A stretch of 64,000 nucleotides of DNA from Proteles cristata cristata (GCA_017311185.1 JAESUZ010003526.1:434001-498000), one strand, 5' to 3'. Shown: positions 46,401 to 58,345, counted from the first letter of the stretch. The notes: generated by a model not told the origin, from the sequence alone. A program made the numbers and translations.

Positions 46401-48731
46401 GTCACCATCTCTGCCAAAGGGGCCTCTTTCTGCCCCCTCCTGGTGCCACCCACCCCGCCTGCTGCCTGCCTCTCTCTCCCTCCTTGTCCTTTCCTAGTGC
46501 TCTTGAAAAGTAATCATAATCATAATAATTAATAACAACAGAGCCCGTGGCAGGCCCAAGGCAGCTCTTAAAGAGGCAGAGCCCCATTTTCTCCTGGCAG
46601 ATCTGGCGGACCTTGTTGGCTCTGAGAGATGGGCTTTGATGCCATGCCTTTGTTCCTGCAACCCTCCCTCTCCCCCCTCCCGCCGCCCGGGGTTGGAGGG
46701 TGGTGTTGGGGTGAGCATTTTTGCCTGCGTTCTCCATCAGGCACTGGGCTTCTCGTATTTTAATTGAACTGTCTTTTCTTAGAGATAGATGCTTTCACCG
46801 CATCCAGCTGCTCATGTACTGGGAAGCCCCCCTTTAATACAGCTTGGCTAAATTAAAAGACGCAGCAGCTGGACTGATTAAAGGGGGTGGGGGGAGAATG
46901 CTGGTCATAGTACTCTCTCTTTTTAAGTAATGTTCCTGGTGATGCATTTTGGAGAATGTGAAGAAAAATAAAAAATAAAAAAATGAAAAAAAGCTGTAGA
47001 AATGTTAATGATATCCACAGGACACTCAGCAGGAAATGGGAGCGATCTGGGACTAATAAAAGCCGAAATGTAATTTGTGCAGATATACGAGGCGCAGCCT
47101 CCGGAGCGGGCCTGGGTTTGCGCGTTTCGGGCTCATAAACACCAGCCGGGGAGGCAGAGCGCCGTGCGATGTCCTCAGGAGCAGGCCTGCCAGCCGGTGA
47201 CACCCGAATGGAAGTGACGGCCACCAGCCGGGTTGCGTATCTTCTCATCTCCTCTGCCTGAGCGTGGAAGGGGGCCGCCTGCCCTGTGGCCCTCTGGCCG
47301 GCAGCCTTCTCTGCGGAGGTCGGGTCAGGAGGCACCCGGCTGCCTCCCCGGCTGAGAGCCACCAAGCCAGAACCAAGTGATGCCCCCCGCGCCTCTGGGT
47401 TGGCGTGTCACAGCAGGCACCTCCTGTAATGTTTGATCCGAGCCACCAGGGATGGGAGTGAAGTGGGTCAGAAGGGCGGGCGCATTTCTCCTTGTTGGGG
47501 ATGCCTGTGATAAATCCAGGGCGAGGCGGGACGCAGGGCACAGGGATGTTTGCCAGGGGGCCTCCTGGCTTTGAAGGGCCTGGTAGGGGGGACAGGGGCT
47601 CACCTTGGGGGATGCTGGTCCCCTCTGCAGCCCAGGCGCTCTGTCCCCGGTCAGGGCCAGCTGACTGCCGGGGTCAGGGGAGGTGGGCCTGGGCTGTGCT
47701 AACCAGGCTCCTGGGGGCTTCTGGCTGCCCCAGACAGGCCCTGCTCAGCTGGCTGGAGCCCCTCCCCGGGCCCCCACACTGACAGTGGGATCCAGGGCCA
47801 GAGCAGAGGAGTGAGCCAGACCTCCTGGGGGAGCCCCCACCCCCACTCCCCATAGCTCTCTTTCTTCTCACATCTGTGTGTCTGTCTAGCTCTTCTCTGT
47901 GTCTCCTTATTCCTTTCTCGCCCCTCCTAAAACTATGGGATCTTGTGGCCCCAGGCAGGCCACCCCTTCCTCTTCTGGTGTTGGGAATGAAGGGCTGGGA
48001 ACTGGAAAGTCCCGGGTGCCCCCATGGGGGCCTGGGCCTTTCTTTCTGCCTCTTGGCTCACCCACCAGCGGCATGCTTGTGGGTAAATCCCTATCCCCCC
48101 GGGCCTCTGGCTGAATGCCGGACTCCTTGTGATTTCTCTTGAGCCTGGAATGTTCCTCGCTCCTCCCTCCATCCCTCCCACTTTTGAGAGTCTTCTGGGG
48201 TGACCTGGCCCCCAATCAGTTAGGGGGACCTTTAGCCTTGGACGCTTCGGGCCAGCCTGTGTTTGTGTGCCCAGCTGCTCTGCCCTGAAGGGCCCTCTTT
48301 CTCCGGGGTCATTTCCTGATCCAAGATCCTGCTTTGGGGCTGGCTAGACCTCCCCAGGGGCACAAGACAAGCCCCTAAAATCATAAACCGATGGGCTCTT
48401 GGCCTGGTGCACCCTAGACCTGACCCTGCAGAGTCGGAGACGGGAGGGGCCCACCAGGAGGGCCAGGGCTGCGTCACACCCAGCTGTGGGGCGCTCCTCT
48501 GTGGTCAAGGGACTGCGGCTGTGTCCCCCATTAGCATGCACTCCCTCACTCTGGGCCACGTAATCTGTTTACGCACCTATGATATCAAAAACAGGAGGCA
48601 GGTGCCGCTGTCCTGCGTTACCGGGAGTCAGAGAAGGGGACGTTTTATGCCTACAATGGCTCCACAGCCCCTAATCGACGTCTGCTAGAAGGAACAGACA
48701 GATTCCAGATGGCATGGCAGTGATAGAGGAG
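43411..48731. other. Unique intron sequence before the large RAI1 exon
   Basis: Largely non-repetitive, GC-rich. It contains a 39-base tandem duplication (44451-44528), AT-rich blocks near 44920-44975 and 46740-47110, and a pyrimidine tract near 45205-45290. No coding gene recognised. Confidence 0.55.
44451..44528. repeat. Perfect tandem duplication, 2 x 39 bp
   Basis: Units 44451-44489 and 44490-44528 are identical; each starts CAGCTTCTCG and ends CAGGACCTC. A partial third start (CAGC) follows. Confidence 0.97.
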
Positions 48732-48780
48732 GTGTGTGTGTGCACGCGCGTGCGTGCGGGCTGTGTGCGCGCCTCTGTGC

Positions 48781-48818
<38 letters not shown>

Positions 48819-48826
48819 ATGCGCGC
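48732..48826. repeat. (GT)n microsatellite with CG steps
   Basis: Alternating purine-pyrimidine tract, 'gtgtgtgtgtgcacgcgcg' then an uninterrupted run of about 17 GT units ending GTGCATGCGCGC. It lies 0.6 kb upstream of the large exon. Confidence 0.95.
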
Positions 48827-49317
48827 TCTCCACAGGCCTTGGTGAGTAGCTTCTCTGGGCAGGGGCAAACCTCCCTTGGTCCCCGCATGGCTGGGTCATG
48901 CTTGAACACTGCCGCGTTGGGACTGGATTGCAGGACCCAGCTGGCCCCAGGGGGACTGGGGAGTGGGATCGCTCTGCTGCCGCCGTCGTTGGGGGGGGGA
49001 GGGGCAGGGGGTGTGGAGGGGAGGAGCTGGCTGGGAGCAGGGTGGGGTGGCGGCTCCCAGCCGAGACCTGGCGCTGGGCAGCGGGTCTGCCCCTCCCGCA
49101 GTGGTGGCCGTCCTTGGCAAGGCTCAGCTGGCAGCAGGCGATGTCAGAGCGGGAATCACAGAGCACACCTCCCTGAGACAGAAGTTGTCAATATGTGCAC
49201 AGCTGGTGGGGAGGCTCAGGCAAAGGGGAGACCATTAAGAGCTGCAGGGAGAGGGCAGGGCGGGAGAGGGGTGGGGGCAGGCTTTCTGAAGGGAAGGGAA
49301 ATGGCCCGTCTGAATCG

Positions 49318-49380
49318 CTCTCCCTTCCTCCCCCCTCCCCTCCCCGCCCCCCCTCCCTCTCTCCCTTTCTCTTTTCACAG
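49318..49380 (+). promoter_or_regulatory. RAI1: Splice acceptor and polypyrimidine tract of the large RAI1 exon
   Basis: About 60 bases that are almost entirely C and T end in TTTTCACAG directly before the exon. The tract is unusually long and C-rich, with four C-runs of four to six bases, and would be a strong binding site for U2AF and PTB or PCBP-type proteins (family knowledge; binding is inference). Confidence 0.85.
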
Positions 49381-49396
49381 ATAACCAGCCCGAGTC
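49381..49396 (+). other. RAI1: RAI1 5' UTR part of the large exon
   Basis: Sixteen bases between the CTTTTCACAG acceptor and the start ATG. The transcript must therefore have at least one upstream non-coding exon, which I could not identify with confidence in this window. Confidence 0.85.
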
Positions 49397-50225
49397 ATGC
49401 AGTCTTTTCGAGAAAGGTGTGGTTTCCATGGCAAACAACAGAACTACCAGCAGACCTCACAGGAGACATCTCGCCTGGAGAATTACAGACAGGCGAGCCA
49501 GGCCGGGCTGAGCTGTGACCGGCAGCGGCTGCTGGCCAAGGGCTATTACAGCCCGCAGCCGTACCCGGGCTACGAGGGCGGGGCGGGCACGCCCGCCGCC
49601 ACCGCGCGGGGCAGCAAGGGGCTGCCCTCCCAGCAGCCCCTGCAGGGCCGGCCGGCCTTCTCGGGCTACGGCGTGCAGGACGGCAGCCCGTACCCCGGCC
49701 GCTACTCGGGTGAGGAGAGCCTGCAGGCCTGGGGGGCCCCCCAGCCACCGCCCCCCCAGCCACAGCCCCTGCCAGGGGGGGTGGGCAAATATGACGACAG
49801 CTTGATGAAAAAGGCCGCGGTGCCCCCCGGCCGCCAGTACCCAGAGCAGGGCGCCCAGCTGCCCTTTCGGACTCACCCCCTGCACGTCCAGCAGCAGTTG
49901 CCGCAGCCCCAGCAGCCCCTGGCGTACCCCAAACTCCAAAGGCAGAAGCTGCCTAGCGACATGGCCTCGCCTCTGCCCTTCCCCCAGGGCAGCCACTTCC
50001 CCCAGCACACGCAGTCCTTCCCCGCCTCCTCCACCTACTCCTCCCCGGGCCAGGGCGGCCAGGGCGGCGGCGGCGGCCAGGGCGCCCACTCCTACAAGAG
50101 CTGCACCGCGCCCTCTGCCCAGCCCCACGACAGGCCGCTGACCGCCACCGCCGGCCTGGCCCCAGGGCAGCGGGTCCAGAACCTTCACGCCTACCAGTCC
50201 GGCCGCCTCAGCTACGACCAACAGA

Positions 50226-50291
<66 letters not shown>

Positions 50292-53200
50292 CGGCCCTTC
50301 AGAGCCGGCACCACGCCCAGGAAACCCTCCACTACCAAAACCTCGCCAAGTACCAACACTACGCACAGCAAGGCCCCGGCTATTGCCAGCCAGACGCGGC
50401 CGTCAGGACCCCGGAGCAGTACTACCAGACCTTCAGCCCCAGCTCCAGCCACTCGCCCGCCCGCTCCGTGGGCCGCTCCCCCTCCTACAGCTCCACCCCG
50501 TCGCCACTGATGCCAAACCTGGAGAACTTTCCCTACAACCAGCAGCCGCTCGGCGCCGGGGCCTTCCCCGCCGGCATCGCCGACCACAGCCACTTCATGC
50601 CCCTGCTCAACCCCTCCCCGACCGACGCTGCCAGCTCGGTGGACGCCCAGGCGGGCAACTGCAAGGCGCTGCAGAAGGACAAGCTGCCTGAGAACCTGCT
50701 GTCGGACCTCAGCCTGCAGAGCCTCACGGCCTTGACCTCGCAGGTGGAGAACATCTCCAACACCGTCCAGCAGCTGCTGCTCTCCAAGGCGGCCGTGCCG
50801 CAGAAGAAGGGCGTCAAGAGCCTGGTGTCCAGGACCCCGGAACAGCACAAAAGCCAGCACTGCAGCCCCGAGGGCAGCGGCTACTCGGCCGAGCCGGCGG
50901 GCACGCCGCTGTCCGAGCCGCTGAGCAGCACGCCGCAGTCCACGCACGCCGAGCCGCCGGAGGCCGACTACCTGAGCGGCTCCGAGGACCCGCTGGAGCG
51001 CAGCTTCCTCTACTGCAACCAGGCCCGGGGCAGCCCCGCCAGGGTCAACAGCAACTCGAAGGCCAAGCCCGAGTCCGTGTCGACCTGCTCCGTGACGTCG
51101 CCCGACGACATGTCCACCAAGTCCGACGACTCCTTCCAGAGTCTGCACAGCAGCCTGCCGCTCGACAGCTTCTCCAAGTTTGTGGCGGGTGAGCGGGACT
51201 GCCCGCGCTTGCTGCTCAGCGCCCTGGCCCAGGAGGACCTGGCGTCCGAGATCCTGGGGCTGCAGGAGGCCATCGGCGAGAAGGCCGACAAAGCCTGGCC
51301 CGAGGCGCCTGGCCTGGCCAAGGACGCCGGCAAGCCGCCCTTCTCGCTGGAGAACCACAGCGCCTGCCTGGACTCCGTGGCCAAGAACGCGTGGCCCCGG
51401 CCGGGGGAGCCGGAGGCCCTGCCCGAGTCCTTGCAGCTGGACAAGGGCGGCGGCGCCAAGGACTTCAGCCCGGGGCTGTTTGAAGACCCGTCCGTGGGCT
51501 TCGCCACCCCCGACCCCAAGAAGAATGCCGGTCCCCTCTCCTTCAGCAGCAAGCCCACCCTGGGGGCTGCCGTGTCGGACCCTGCTGCCGCCGCAGCCTT
51601 TGACTGCTTCCCAGACACGACGGCCGCTGGCTCCGCGGACAGCGCCAACCCCTTTGCCTGGCCCGAGGAAAACCTGGGGGATGCCTGTCCCCGGTGGGGC
51701 CTGCACCCCAGCGAGCTCACCAAGGGCCTGGAGCCGGGCGGGAAGGCCTCGGATGGAGTGGGCAAGGAGAACGCCCACGAGGCTTCGGCCTGCCCCGGCT
51801 TTCAGGAGGAGGAGCCCCCTGGGGAGAAGGCCTCGGGGCCTCGGGACTCCGAGCAGGAGGAGGCGGGCGGGGTGAAGGAGGAGGTGGGCGGGCTGCTGCA
51901 GTGCCCCGAGGTGGGCAAGGCGGACCGCTGGCTGGATGAGGGCCGGCACTGCTGCTCCGCGGCTGACTTCGGGGACCTGCCCCTGCTGCCGCCCACCGGG
52001 AGGAAGGACGACCTAGAGGCCGAGGAGGAGTACTCCTCCCTGTGTGAGCTCCTGGGCAGCCCCGAGCAGAGGCCCGGCATGCAGGACCCGCTGTCGCCCA
52101 AGGCCCCGCTGATGTGCACCAAGGAGGAGGTGGAGGAGGTGCTGGACCCCAAGACCGGCTGGGGCTCCCCGTGCCACCTCTCGGGGGACTCTGTCATCTT
52201 GCTGGGCCCGACCGTGGGCGCCGAGTCGAAGGTCCAGAGCTGGTTTGAGTCTTCCCTGTCCCACATGAAGCCAGGAGAAGAAGGACCTGACGGGGTGCTG
52301 GCTCCGGGGGACCCGGCCACCCTGGCCCCAGACGCCTCCCTGGCCCAGAAGCCAAACAAGCCCGCCGTGCCCGAGGCGCCCATCGCTAAGAAGGAGCCTG
52401 TGCCGCGCGGCAAAAGTTTACGGAGCCGGCGGGTGCACCGGGGGCTGCCCGAGGCCGAGGACTCCCCGTGCAGGGCGCCCGTGCTGCCCAAGGACCTCCT
52501 GCTCCCCGAGTCCTGCACGGGGCCCCCCCAGGGACAGATGGAAGGAGCGGGAGCCCCGGGTCGGGGGGCGTCAGAAGGGCTCCCCAGGATGTGCACACGC
52601 TCCTTCACAGCCCTGAGCGAGCCCCGCACACCTGGGCCCCCGGGCCTCACCACCACCCCCGCGCCCCCAGACAAACTGGGGGGCAAGCAGCGAGCCGCCT
52701 TCAAGTCTGGCAAGCGGGTGGGCAAGCCGTCACCCAAGGCGGCATCCAGCCCCAGCAACCCGGCCGCCCTGCCCGTGGCCTCCGACAGCAGCCCCATGGG
52801 CTCCAAGACCAAGGAAACAGACTCGCCCGGCACCCCGGGCAAGGACCAGCGCTCAATGATTCTGCGGTCCCGCACAAAAACCCAGGAAGTGTTCCACCCC
52901 AAGAGACGGCGGCCCTCGGAGAGCCGGCTCCCTAACTGCCGTGCCGCCAAGAAGCTCCTGGCCAACAACCACCTGCCTGCCACGTTCAAGGTCGCCGGCA
53001 GCCCCCAGAAGGAGGGCAGGGCCAGCCAGCGGGCAAGGGTCCCCAAGCCCGGGGTAGGGAGCAAGCTCTCCGATCGGCCCCTCCATGCGCTCAAAAGGAA
53101 GTCGGCCTTCATGGCACCCGTCCCCACCAAGAAGCGGAACCTGGTTTTGCGCAGCGGCGGTGGGGGGGACGTGAAGGAGGAGGGAGCCGAGGACTCCTCC

Positions 53201-54970
53201 ACCCTCTTCAAGAGGATGTCTTCCCCCAAGAAGGCCAAGCCCGCTAAGGGAAACGGGGAGCCCACCGTGAAGCCCCCGCCCCCGGAGACCCCGGACTCCT
53301 GCCTGAAGCTCGCCTCTCGGGCGGCCTTCCAGGGGGCCATGAAGACCAAGGTGCTGCCGCCCCGGAAAGGCCGGGGCCTGAAGCTGGAGGCCATCGTGCA
53401 GAAGATCACCTCGCCCAGCCTGAAGAAGTTTGCGTGCAAAGCGCCAGGGGCCCCTCCCGGTAATCCTCTGAGCCCGCCTCTCCCTGAGAAGGACCGAGGG
53501 CTCAAGAGTGCGGGGGGCAGCCCGGTGGGGGCAGGCGAAGTTCTCTTAAACGTGGGCGTCGGGCAGAAGCTCCCGGCGGCTCCGGGGGCCGAGCCGTTAT
53601 GCAGAAATCCGACCAACAGATCCTTAAAAGGCAAACTCCTGAACAGTAAGAAACTGTCCTCGACCGACTGTTTCAAAACTGAGGCCTTCACGTCCCCGGA
53701 GGCCCTGCTGCCCGGGGCGACTGCCCTGGCGCCTAAGAAGAGAAGCCGGAAAGGCAGGGGCGGAGCCCTCGGACTCCCCAAAGGGCCCCTGGAGAAGCGG
53801 CCCCACCTCGGCCCGGCTCTGCTCCTGACTCCCCGAGACAGGGCCAGTGGCACTCAGGGGGGCGGTGAGGACAGTTCTGGCGGAGGAGGCAAGAAGCCAA
53901 AGACGGAGGAGCTGGGCCTGGCCTCGCAGTCCCCGGAGGGCCGGCCCTGCCAGCCCCAGACAAGGGCGCAGAAGCAGCCGGGCCCTGCCAACTACAGCAG
54001 CTACTCCAAGCGAAAGCGCCTCACCCGGGGCCGGGCCAAGAACACCGCCTCCTCCCCCTGTAAGGGGCGTGCCAAGCGGCGGCGGCAGCAGCAGGTGCTG
54101 CCCCTGGATCCCGCGGAGCCTGAAATCCGCCTCAAGTACATTTCCTCCTGCAAGCGGCTTCGAGCCGACAGCCGCACCCCGGCCTTCTCGCCCTTCGTGC
54201 GGGTGGAGAAGCGAGACGCGTTCACCACCGTCTGCACTGTTGTCAACTCCCCGGGGGAGGAGCCCAAGCCCCACAGGAAGCCTTCCTCCTCTGCCTCCTC
54301 CTCCTCCTCCTCCTCGTGCTCGTTCTCCTTGGATGCGACCGGGGCCTCCCTGGCCACGCTCCCTGGAGGCTCTGTCCTGCAGCCGCGACCCTCCCTGCCC
54401 CTGTCCTCCACCATGCATCTGGGGCCCGTGGTTTCCAAGGCCCTGAGTACCTCCTGCCTTGTTTGCTGCCTCTGCCAAAACCCGGCCAACTTCAAGGACC
54501 TCGGGGACCTCTGTGGGCCCTACTACCCCGAACACTGCCTCCCCAAGAAGAAGCCAAAACTCAAGGAGAAGGTGCGGCCGGAGGGCGCCTGTGAGGAGGC
54601 CTCGCCGCCCCTCGAGAGAACGCTCAAAGACCTCGAATGTGCCGCTGCCGCCGCCCCCGGAAGAGCCCCGAGGCCCGACGGCCCTGCCGACCCCGCCAAG
54701 CAGGGCTCGCTGCGCACCAGCGCCCGGGGCCTGTCCCGGCGGCTGCAGAGCTGTTACTGCTGCGACGGTCGGGGGGACGGGGGCGAGGAGGCGGCCCCGG
54801 CGGACAGGAGCCGCAAGCACGAGTGCAGCAAGGAGCCGCCGGCCGAGCCCGGCGGGGACACCCAGGAGCACTGGGTGCACGAGGCCTGCGCCGTGTGGAC
54901 GGGCGGGGTCTACCTGGTAGCCGGGAAGCTCTTTGGGCTGCAGGAGGCCATGAAGGTGGCCGTGGACATG
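49397..54970 (+). CDS. RAI1: RAI1 large coding exon (residues 1-1858)
   Basis: Encodes most of retinoic acid induced 1, a nuclear chromatin-binding transcriptional regulator. In humans its loss causes Smith-Magenis syndrome and its duplication Potocki-Lupski syndrome (established knowledge). The start [19 protein letters not shown] matches the family N terminus; the ATG has a purine at -3 and lies 16 bases inside the exon. Visible in order: Gln/Pro/Ser/Tyr-rich N-terminal half; polyGln at residues 278-298; acidic and Ser-rich middle; basic clusters that match the reported bipartite nuclear localisation signals at about 1157-1173 (KRRR at 1169-1172) and 1233-1247 (KRK...KKR); Ser tract about 1630-1645; a Cys cluster at 1687, 1690, 1691, 1693; and the first half of the ePHD module (C1786, C1788, C1789, H1808, C1810, H1825, H1828, C1831, W1834). 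The exon ends in phase 0 at ATG|GTAAGA. TCF20 is the known paralogue, but the N terminus and overall match are RAI1. The exon is very GC-rich at third positions, which produces long shadow frames on both strands. Confidence 0.98.
50228..50290 (+). repeat. RAI1: CAG/CAA repeat coding polyglutamine
   Basis: 21 consecutive Gln codons (residues 278-298): 4 CAG, CAA, 4 CAG, CAA, 11 CAG. A Lys codon separates it from two more Gln. Polymorphic polyGln is a known feature of RAI1. Confidence 0.97.
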
Positions 54971-56157
54971 GTAAGAGGCCAGCCCAGCTGCGGTGGGGGA
55001 GCCCGGGGTCCACAGCCCAGGCGGGCAGGCGGGCAGGCTGTCGGGAAGCCCCCTCACCCCTCCAGCGTCACGGTTTGGCCCAAACACATGCACAGTCACA
55101 AATTCCCACGTGGGGAGTTTGGGGTGCAGTGGAGGCCGAGGCAGGACATGCTCGTCCACCCCTGTCCGGACGTCCGGCTTCAGCCCCTCAGCACCCAGAC
55201 CATAGCAACCCCCGCCCCCACGCACCTGACACCTTACGGCTCCAGTCCCCCCACCCGGCTCCCAGTCCACCTGGCCCCAGCTTGTGACATCACCCCCAAA
55301 TGCAAGCGGCCTCCCAGAATTGAACCTCCGGGCAGCCTAGAAAGTCAGGTGCCCCCCCTTCCAGCACCTGTGTCCTTGGCTTCTCCGCGGAGTCTGGGCT
55401 GAAGGAAGGGGCCTCTCAGCGGGTGGTTGGGATGTGCCCCTCAGGCAGGGTGATCTGGGAACCCTTGTGAACGCTCAGAAAATGCCCCTTGAGGACCTCC
55501 AGCCAGTGAGGTCCGCGAGCAAGAACTCAGGTTGGCTCTCTGGGTCCGATCCCAGCGCTGCCCCCCAGGCGCCGGGTGACTGTGGCGCGGGGCTCCGCCC
55601 CTCTGTGCCCCCGCGTTCGCATCTCTGATGCGGGCAGGGCGGGCACAGAGCCCGAGTGAGTTCAGGCCCGCGAAGCTGTGAGAGCCGTGCCCGCCCGAGC
55701 GCTCCCTGACCGTCCTGTGCTAGGACTAGCGAGGGCGGCCGGGCCACGCCACGCTGCCGGCGATGCCCTGGGTCCGGCTTCCAGGGGACCTTGCCCCCCA
55801 CGGCCCCTTCCGAGGGCTGCAGGCGCCCGAGTGAGCAGACAGCCGGGCGGCCTCTTGGGGCCCCCTCAGGCCTGTCTGGCGGTCGTCAGCGGAACGTGCC
55901 TGGGACATGGTGGCGGGGCCAGCGTTCTGTTCCTCCCCCAACTCTGCCCACCCCCCAGGGCCCGCCCCCTCCCGCCACCTATGGCACCCCAGCCCCCGTG
56001 CCCGAGGGCCTCCGCCTCCCCTTGTTTCCTGCACCAGACCTTACGCAGCCCTGGGCCACAGAGACCTCTCCAGACCCAGGCGTCCGGCCCAGCAGCGGCC
56101 TCCAGCCTGACTGAGGAAACCCCAGTTCCCAACAGGACACCTATGACTTTCCGTGTC

Positions 56158-56163
56158 CTCCTC

Positions 56164-56197
<34 letters not shown>

Positions 56198-56198
56198 G
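56158..56198. repeat. (CT)n repeat
   Basis: About 40 bases of CT with one CTTT break, in the intron after the large exon. Confidence 0.9.
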
Positions 56199-56689
56199 GC
56201 TCCTGGCTCCTTCCCAACAGGCCTGAAATAGGCTCAAGTCTCTCCCATCATTAAAAAGCAATACCCTCAGTAATACTCCCTCCTCCAGCGCGCACGCCCC
56301 ACCAGCCCCCGCACCCAGGGCCTCCCTGCCTCCTTGGCTCTGGCCTGGCTGTGCTGCTTCTCTGAGCCAGGGCCCGATCCAGTCTTTTCCAAATCACCTG
56401 CACCCATCGCGGTGGGTTAAACAAGCCCCAGCCCGTTCCAGGTGCTCTGGCCTCACCTCACGTACTTGCGTAAAAGTCCTTTTGGGCCGACGAGGAAGCC
56501 GGGGTCAGAGTGGTGCCGTGCCCTCCTGGTCCACGTCGCTGTTGAGGGCTGGAGCAGGAAGTCGGTCCTGTCGGCCCATTTCTGCCTGCTGTGCCCTATG
56601 CCAAAAATGGCGTGGTGGCCTTCCGCCACGGGGGGCGGCCCTGGGAAGGTCAGGACGGGGCTGTGGCCAGGACACACGCCGGCACGGGC

Positions 56690-56775
56690 ACAGACCTGGT
56701 TCAAATCTCAGCTCCACTGTGGGCGGGTTCTGTGACACCAGCAAGTCACTGGCCTCTGGGAGCCTCGGGAGGCCA
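56690..56775 (+). repeat. MIR fragment
   Basis: 'gacctggttcaaatctcagctccactg' and 'accagcaagtcactggcctctgggagcctc'. Confidence 0.7.
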
Positions 56776-57712
56776 AGCCCGGCTGGAGGGCTGCAGGGAT
56801 GCGGGACTGGGGGGGAAGGGGGGGGTCGGTCTTCCCTCCCAGGCCCGCAGTCAGGGCCCTGCACCTCTGGGCTCCAGGCCCCAGCACGCCTGTCCGTGCC
56901 TTGGCCTCACTTTTGCTCTCTGGGGACAGAACTTCCGCGTGGGCCCTCTACTCTGTCCCCTCCCGGGTACCCCCACACAGCCTGCTGTCCCTGACCCCTG
57001 CCATGCCCGCTCCTTGGGACCTTGGCTTCTCAGTCGGCCCAGAGTCTACCCCTCGCCTGAACTGCCACGGACCCCATTCCTATCCAGGCGAGGCCCGGCC
57101 GTGGGAGGCCCAGAAGGTGGGCGTATGCCTGACTCGGTGCTAGTAGGAAGCCGGTGGGTTCCAATTTGGGCCCCTCTCCACCAGCCTGGGCTCCTTGGTC
57201 AGGTTCACAAGCCCTGCTGGGGGAGAGAGGATCAGAGCCAGGGGGGCGAGGGTCTGAAGCCCCAAGGCCTCTGTCCCTTGATTTCTTCGTGTCTGCAATG
57301 CCACTCAGCGGTGGTTGGGGGGCTGCAGGGGGCGTGGCGTGAGGCTGCTCTTCTGCCTGTTACCCTTTAGCCAACAAAACACCCGAGGGCGCGGCCCTGG
57401 TCTGGGCCCCCAGTCCTCCCTTATTCCCTCTTTGTGGGCCAGAAATTGAGGGAATTTGGGGCCCCACGGTCCCAGGAGGTCTCAGCCTTGACCGCAAGGA
57501 CACTGCGCGTCTAAAGGCATTCTGTGAAAACCTGATGTTCCAGAATATACCCAGCCCCCCTCCCTGCACCTCCCCACTCGCAGTTTGACGCCAGAGGGAG
57601 CACTCGCAGGCATTTTCCAGCCAAGTGGTCTTCCCCAGATGCTGGGGGTGGGATCTCTCTCTTAGTCCTGGGACCTGGCCTGGAGCCCACCCCTGCCCCG
57701 AGCAGTATGGGG

Positions 57713-57930
57713 TGGTGATCGCCAGCCTGTGCTCCAGCCAGGCAGCTGGGCTCAAGGCCCAGCTCAACCGCTTAAGAGCTGTGTGCCCTCAGGCAGTTTA
57801 CTCAGCCTCTCTGAGCTCCACCTTGGTAACCTGGGTAGAATTACGATAATGTCAACATTAGGTCATGGGGAGGCTGCTTCCAGGCACTTGGGGCACATCA
57901 TTAGCTGTCATTACCTGTTGCTGGCTTTGC
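57713..57930 (+). repeat. MIR SINE
   Basis: 'cgcttaagagctgtgtgccctcaggcagtttactcagcctctctgagc' and 'gggtagaattacgataatgtc'. Confidence 0.75.
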
Positions 57931-58179
57931 ACTGAGGCGTGGCCCTGCCCTCCTGTATGTAGTCCCCAGCCCACACAGTGAGGCCTCTGGTTTTGCTTCG
58001 CCTCCCTGGCATTGCCCACCTGTCCTGGCCATGTCCCTGTTCAGACAACGGGGCCGGTCATGGGGCAGAGCGGGTGGGCCGCTGTGCTGCCCCGCATGAG
58101 ATTTCCATCAACTCATCCCGTCAGGACCGGCCACGGCCTCACCTCCATGGATCTAGTGAGGGTGAATGACCCATCAAAG

Positions 58180-58345
58180 GGCGGGACAGTTTCTTTCTGG
58201 GTAGGAAACAGCGCTTATTGCCTTCACTCAGTTTCACTGTCTAGGAAGTGGGGTTCCTGAAAGTTACCTGCCTCAAGGGCTGTTGGGAGGAACCAGTGCG
58301 TAAGGCCACACCCAGTGCCTTGCCCACAGAAACCCGCTCAGCATG
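58180..58345 (+). repeat. MIR-like fragment
   Basis: 'cactcagtttcactgtctaggaagtgggg', 'cctcaagggctgttgggagga', 'acacccagtgccttgcccac'. Confidence 0.55.

Larger units (their letters stand above)
1..49380 (+). other. RAI1: Upstream intronic sequence of RAI1 (no coding gene seen)
   Basis: No open frame in this 49 kb resembles a known protein, and the frames that exist are in GC-rich or repeat sequence. Human RAI1 has non-coding 5' exon(s) separated from the coding exon by a very long intron (established knowledge), so this stretch is most simply intron of the same gene. Which parts could be non-coding exons, or exons of antisense or intronic RNAs known at the human locus, cannot be decided from sequence alone. 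Confidence 0.7.

Noticed and set aside
49457..51949. 830-codon open frame on the minus strand over the large RAI1 exon
   Set aside because: It is a shadow of the GC-rich third positions of RAI1; the CAG run shows up as polyLeu and the remainder is low complexity. No domain.
51802..53853. 683-codon minus-strand frame over the RAI1 exon
   Set aside because: Antisense shadow of the coding exon; Ser/Gly/Pro/Arg composition mirrors the sense frame.
53624..55270. 548-codon minus-strand frame across the RAI1 exon end
   Set aside because: Same cause; runs through an exon/intron border without its own splice or start signals.
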